Positions 61,957 through 64,000 of a DNA stretch of 64,000 nucleotides are shown in pieces (the first letter of the stretch is position 1; each line of letters begins with the position of its first letter). Under the pieces are notes generated by a model, which searched no databases, was not told the DNA's origin, and worked only from the letters and a program-made list of their open reading frames with translations. The position numbers and the translations under genes are program-made. This stretch comes from Lutjanus erythropterus (Eukaryota; Chordata; Actinopteri; Lutjaniformes; Lutjanidae): NCBI GenBank assembly GCA_020091685.1, contig CM034608.1, forward strand, positions 1,607,465 to 1,671,464, written 5' to 3'.

Positions 61957-62360
61957 GTGATGTGGCTTATCTCTCTGCTGTGTGTTGTAAACATACTTCT
62001 CTCTTTTGTGGTTTCCAGCTGTTAGTGTCTCATCTGAGCTCAGACAGATCAGGTTTTAACGGTGATCACAGAGGAGATTAAAGGATCATTTTGGTTTATT
62101 ACTATTTGGCTCTTATTCTTGTAGTTTAGCCCATCGTTTCTATCAGTTATGATAACATTGTAATCTCCAAAGTAATTGCTGACATGTGAGTACACGATGA
62201 CATCACTAAAAGTATTTGTAAAGAAAAGCCAATCAAAGTTTCACTTGTGTGTGTGTGGCTGGTACACCTGTGCATGCTTGCACCATACACAAATTAAGAT
62301 TCAGACAGAGATTACAAATGAACAATAGCACATATAATTGGCATATCACCTGAGGCTCTG

Positions 62361-62392
<32 letters not shown>

Positions 62393-62601
62393 TAAGAAAT
62401 CCCCTTGATACAGATAAACATAAATATGAGGGTATCAGAGCAGCTGCGTGTTGCAGCAGGATCACAAAGCTTTTCTTCTCTTCTTGAACTCTTCTCTCCT
62501 GCGGTTTGCTTTAAGGGTCCTTTTTGTTGGGGTTTATGGTTCAATGTCTAGACAGAGCATTGGCTTCCAATCACTACACACACACACACACACACACACA
62601 T
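62361..62601. repeat. two (CA)n microsatellites 190 bp apart
   Basis: CA tracts at about 62361-62391 and 62574-62601, with ordinary sequence between them. Confidence 0.93.
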
Positions 62602-62989
62602 TAAGTGACAGCCTGTCTGTCTGGCCTCTCTGGCTGGGCAGCCTCAGCATACCCTCATGGACCCCACACCTTTCAGTTTTTGGTTTGTTTTCTGATCTGT
62701 TACAATGATGATTCACATACTTTCTCTCATATTTTCATCATATTGGTGAGCTTACTACACGGTGTGAATAAAGTGTCCTTATTGTTGATGAAAAAAGACT
62801 AAAGAGCTGGTCATTTCAACTCAGCACAATGCCTGAGTGTCACTGTTTCAACCTGTTGTGATGAATGAGCAGCCTGTTGAGGCAGTGGAGAGTTTTAAAG
62901 TTTGCACTTTAAGTTTTACAGCCAACACAGATTATATTTTGCAAAAGTATTGCAGCACTTATATCTTATCAGAAAACTGACTCATGCAA

Positions 62990-63390
62990 TATAAGCAAGA
63001 GCATTTAGGAGACTGTTTACAGAAGTCTTGTTGAAAGTGAACTTTTAACATGTGTACGTGGTACGGGCACCTGGGAGCTAAGAACAAAAACAGATTGTCC
63101 AGAATCACAAGCATGGCCAGTAAAATTATTGACAAAGAGCAGAAACAGTTGGAATGTAGATATAAATCACAGGTGAAACAAAACGCCCAACAAATTGTGT
63201 CTGATCCTGTGCATCCCCTTTTTAAAGAATTCATAAAACTGCCCCCAAGTAGATGTTACAGAGCCGCTGCAGCAACCTAGAATATCTCTGAAAAATCTTT
63301 CATACCAAGTCACATCTGATTACGTTAATGCAAACTTTTACATAAACTGTGTTTTATGTAATCTAGTGAATAAAGTTTATTTGTTTGTTT
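62990..63390 (+). mobile_element. 3' end of a non-LTR retrotransposon (LINE), decayed
   Basis: At 63050-63280 the plus strand reads WYGHLGAKNKNRLSRI, then QKQLECRYKSQVKQNAQQIV and HPLFKEFIKLPPSRCYRA. This is the characteristic C-terminal tail that follows the reverse transcriptase of many vertebrate LINEs (WYG-L--KNKNRL-RI ... HPL--EF-LLPSGRRYR). The preceding ESELLTF piece (about 63025-63045) is in another frame, so the copy is broken. The stop at 63278-63280 cuts off the last residues; related residues (KSFIPSH-like) continue in another frame. An AATAAAG at 63368 may be the element's own end. The clade was not determined. Confidence 0.78.
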
Positions 63391-63407
63391 ATGTTCAGTT
63401 TATACTA

Positions 63408-63670
63408 AGCATCAGGGGTGGAAGCAACTTATTATAAATACTCATATTACTGTAATTAAGTAGTTTTTTGGGTACTTTTATGAGTATATGTGCTTTTACT
63501 TGTACTTAAGTATGTAATGTACTTAGTTACTTTTAAAATCATAGTTGAGTGCTGAGTACAATTTGACTTAATATCCACACCTGTCATCTGCATTTTAGTA
63601 GCCAATCAGGTGATCTGATCACAGACCAATGAAAACAAAGACATACAAACAAAAAACAAAACAAAACACT
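63408..63670 (+). repeat. dispersed repeat F, forward copy (partner of 44210-44420)
   Basis: AGGGGTGGAAGCAACTTATT, ATTACTGTAATTAAGTAGTT, TACTTGTACTTAAGTATGTA and CAATCAGGTGATCTGATCAC. The reverse copy at 44210-44420 has the same modules. It ends in an A/C-rich tail (63640-63668). Confidence 0.65.
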
Positions 63671-64000
63671 GCAGCAGCACATATTTGGATGGATGTTAAT
63701 GACTGATCATTAATCAATTAATTCCTGTTATGAATTTAACCAATTACAGACGTATTCATTCGGGCGCCCCCAGTTTTTCATAACTGCATGTTTAACAGTA
63801 TGTTAAATATTTTCAGTACATAATTAATGAGCAGCTCAGATGATGAGGCTTCAGCTATAGGCACAACATTTATTTGGCAACATTCTACAGTTTTGAAAAT
63901 ATATCCAGACATATATAGGTTGTGATTTTCATATCCTAGAGAACTGGACTATTGGTCTTGTCTGCTCTCTCTGAGTGTCCTTCTAGTTGCTTGTTCAACT

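Larger units (their letters stand above)
24212..64000 (+). other. lmx1b: lmx1b intron 2 (5' part; runs off the window)
   Basis: No second LIM domain or homeodomain coding sequence was found after exon 2, and no other gene is recognisable, so the remaining ~40 kb is read as one large intron. This fits my recollection that LMX1B has a very long second intron in mammals. The tract is a mosaic of transposon remains, microsatellites and non-repetitive blocks, some of which may be regulatory. Confidence 0.8.

Overview
The window is vertebrate nuclear DNA, almost certainly from a teleost fish and most likely a percomorph. Reasons: spliced vertebrate genes with GT-AG introns, several dispersed repeat families that I recognise in general form from teleost genomes, abundant CA/GT microsatellites, and compact remains of hAT, Tc1/mariner and LINE elements. 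I see no bacterial genes, operons, CRISPR arrays or rRNA genes, and I recognised no tRNA gene.

Only two genes can be supported, both on the + strand. The left edge holds the last three coding exons of mvb12b (2271-2326, 2652-2711, 4122-4208). They encode the C-terminal UMA region of an ESCRT-I subunit. After about 15 kb of repeat-rich intergenic DNA comes the 5' part of lmx1b, a LIM-homeodomain transcription factor gene: exon 1 at about 19,190-19,642 with its ATG at 19576, a 4.38 kb intron 1, and exon 2 (24025-24211), which carries the whole first LIM domain. The second LIM domain and the homeodomain are not in the window, so 24212-64000 is read as the first ~40 kb of a very large intron 2. 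As I recall, human chromosome 9q also has MVB12B and LMX1B next to each other in the same orientation. This synteny supports lmx1b over lmx1a, but which teleost duplicate (a or b) is open.

Most of the rest is transposon and repeat sequence. The best-supported elements are: two hAT elements with perfect 8-bp target-site duplications (23264-23444, 36175-37032); a mariner-type relic (23472-23850); two MITEs with near-perfect inverted ends and TA duplications (51735-52063, 60933-61452); an antisense L1-type reverse-transcriptase fragment (46113-46462); a non-LTR retrotransposon 3' end (62990-63390); a decayed helicase fragment inside a repeat (34630-34790); and a 3.2 kb imperfect inverted repeat (56395-59625).

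The most unusual observation is a 41-bp-period tandem array at 24265-24540, just inside lmx1b intron 2. Its unit is a copy of the 3' end of the adjacent coding exon, and one unit carries a duplicated splice donor. I found no convincing undescribed multi-gene system. The findings concern exon-derived repeats, hairpin-forming elements and candidate regulatory blocks.
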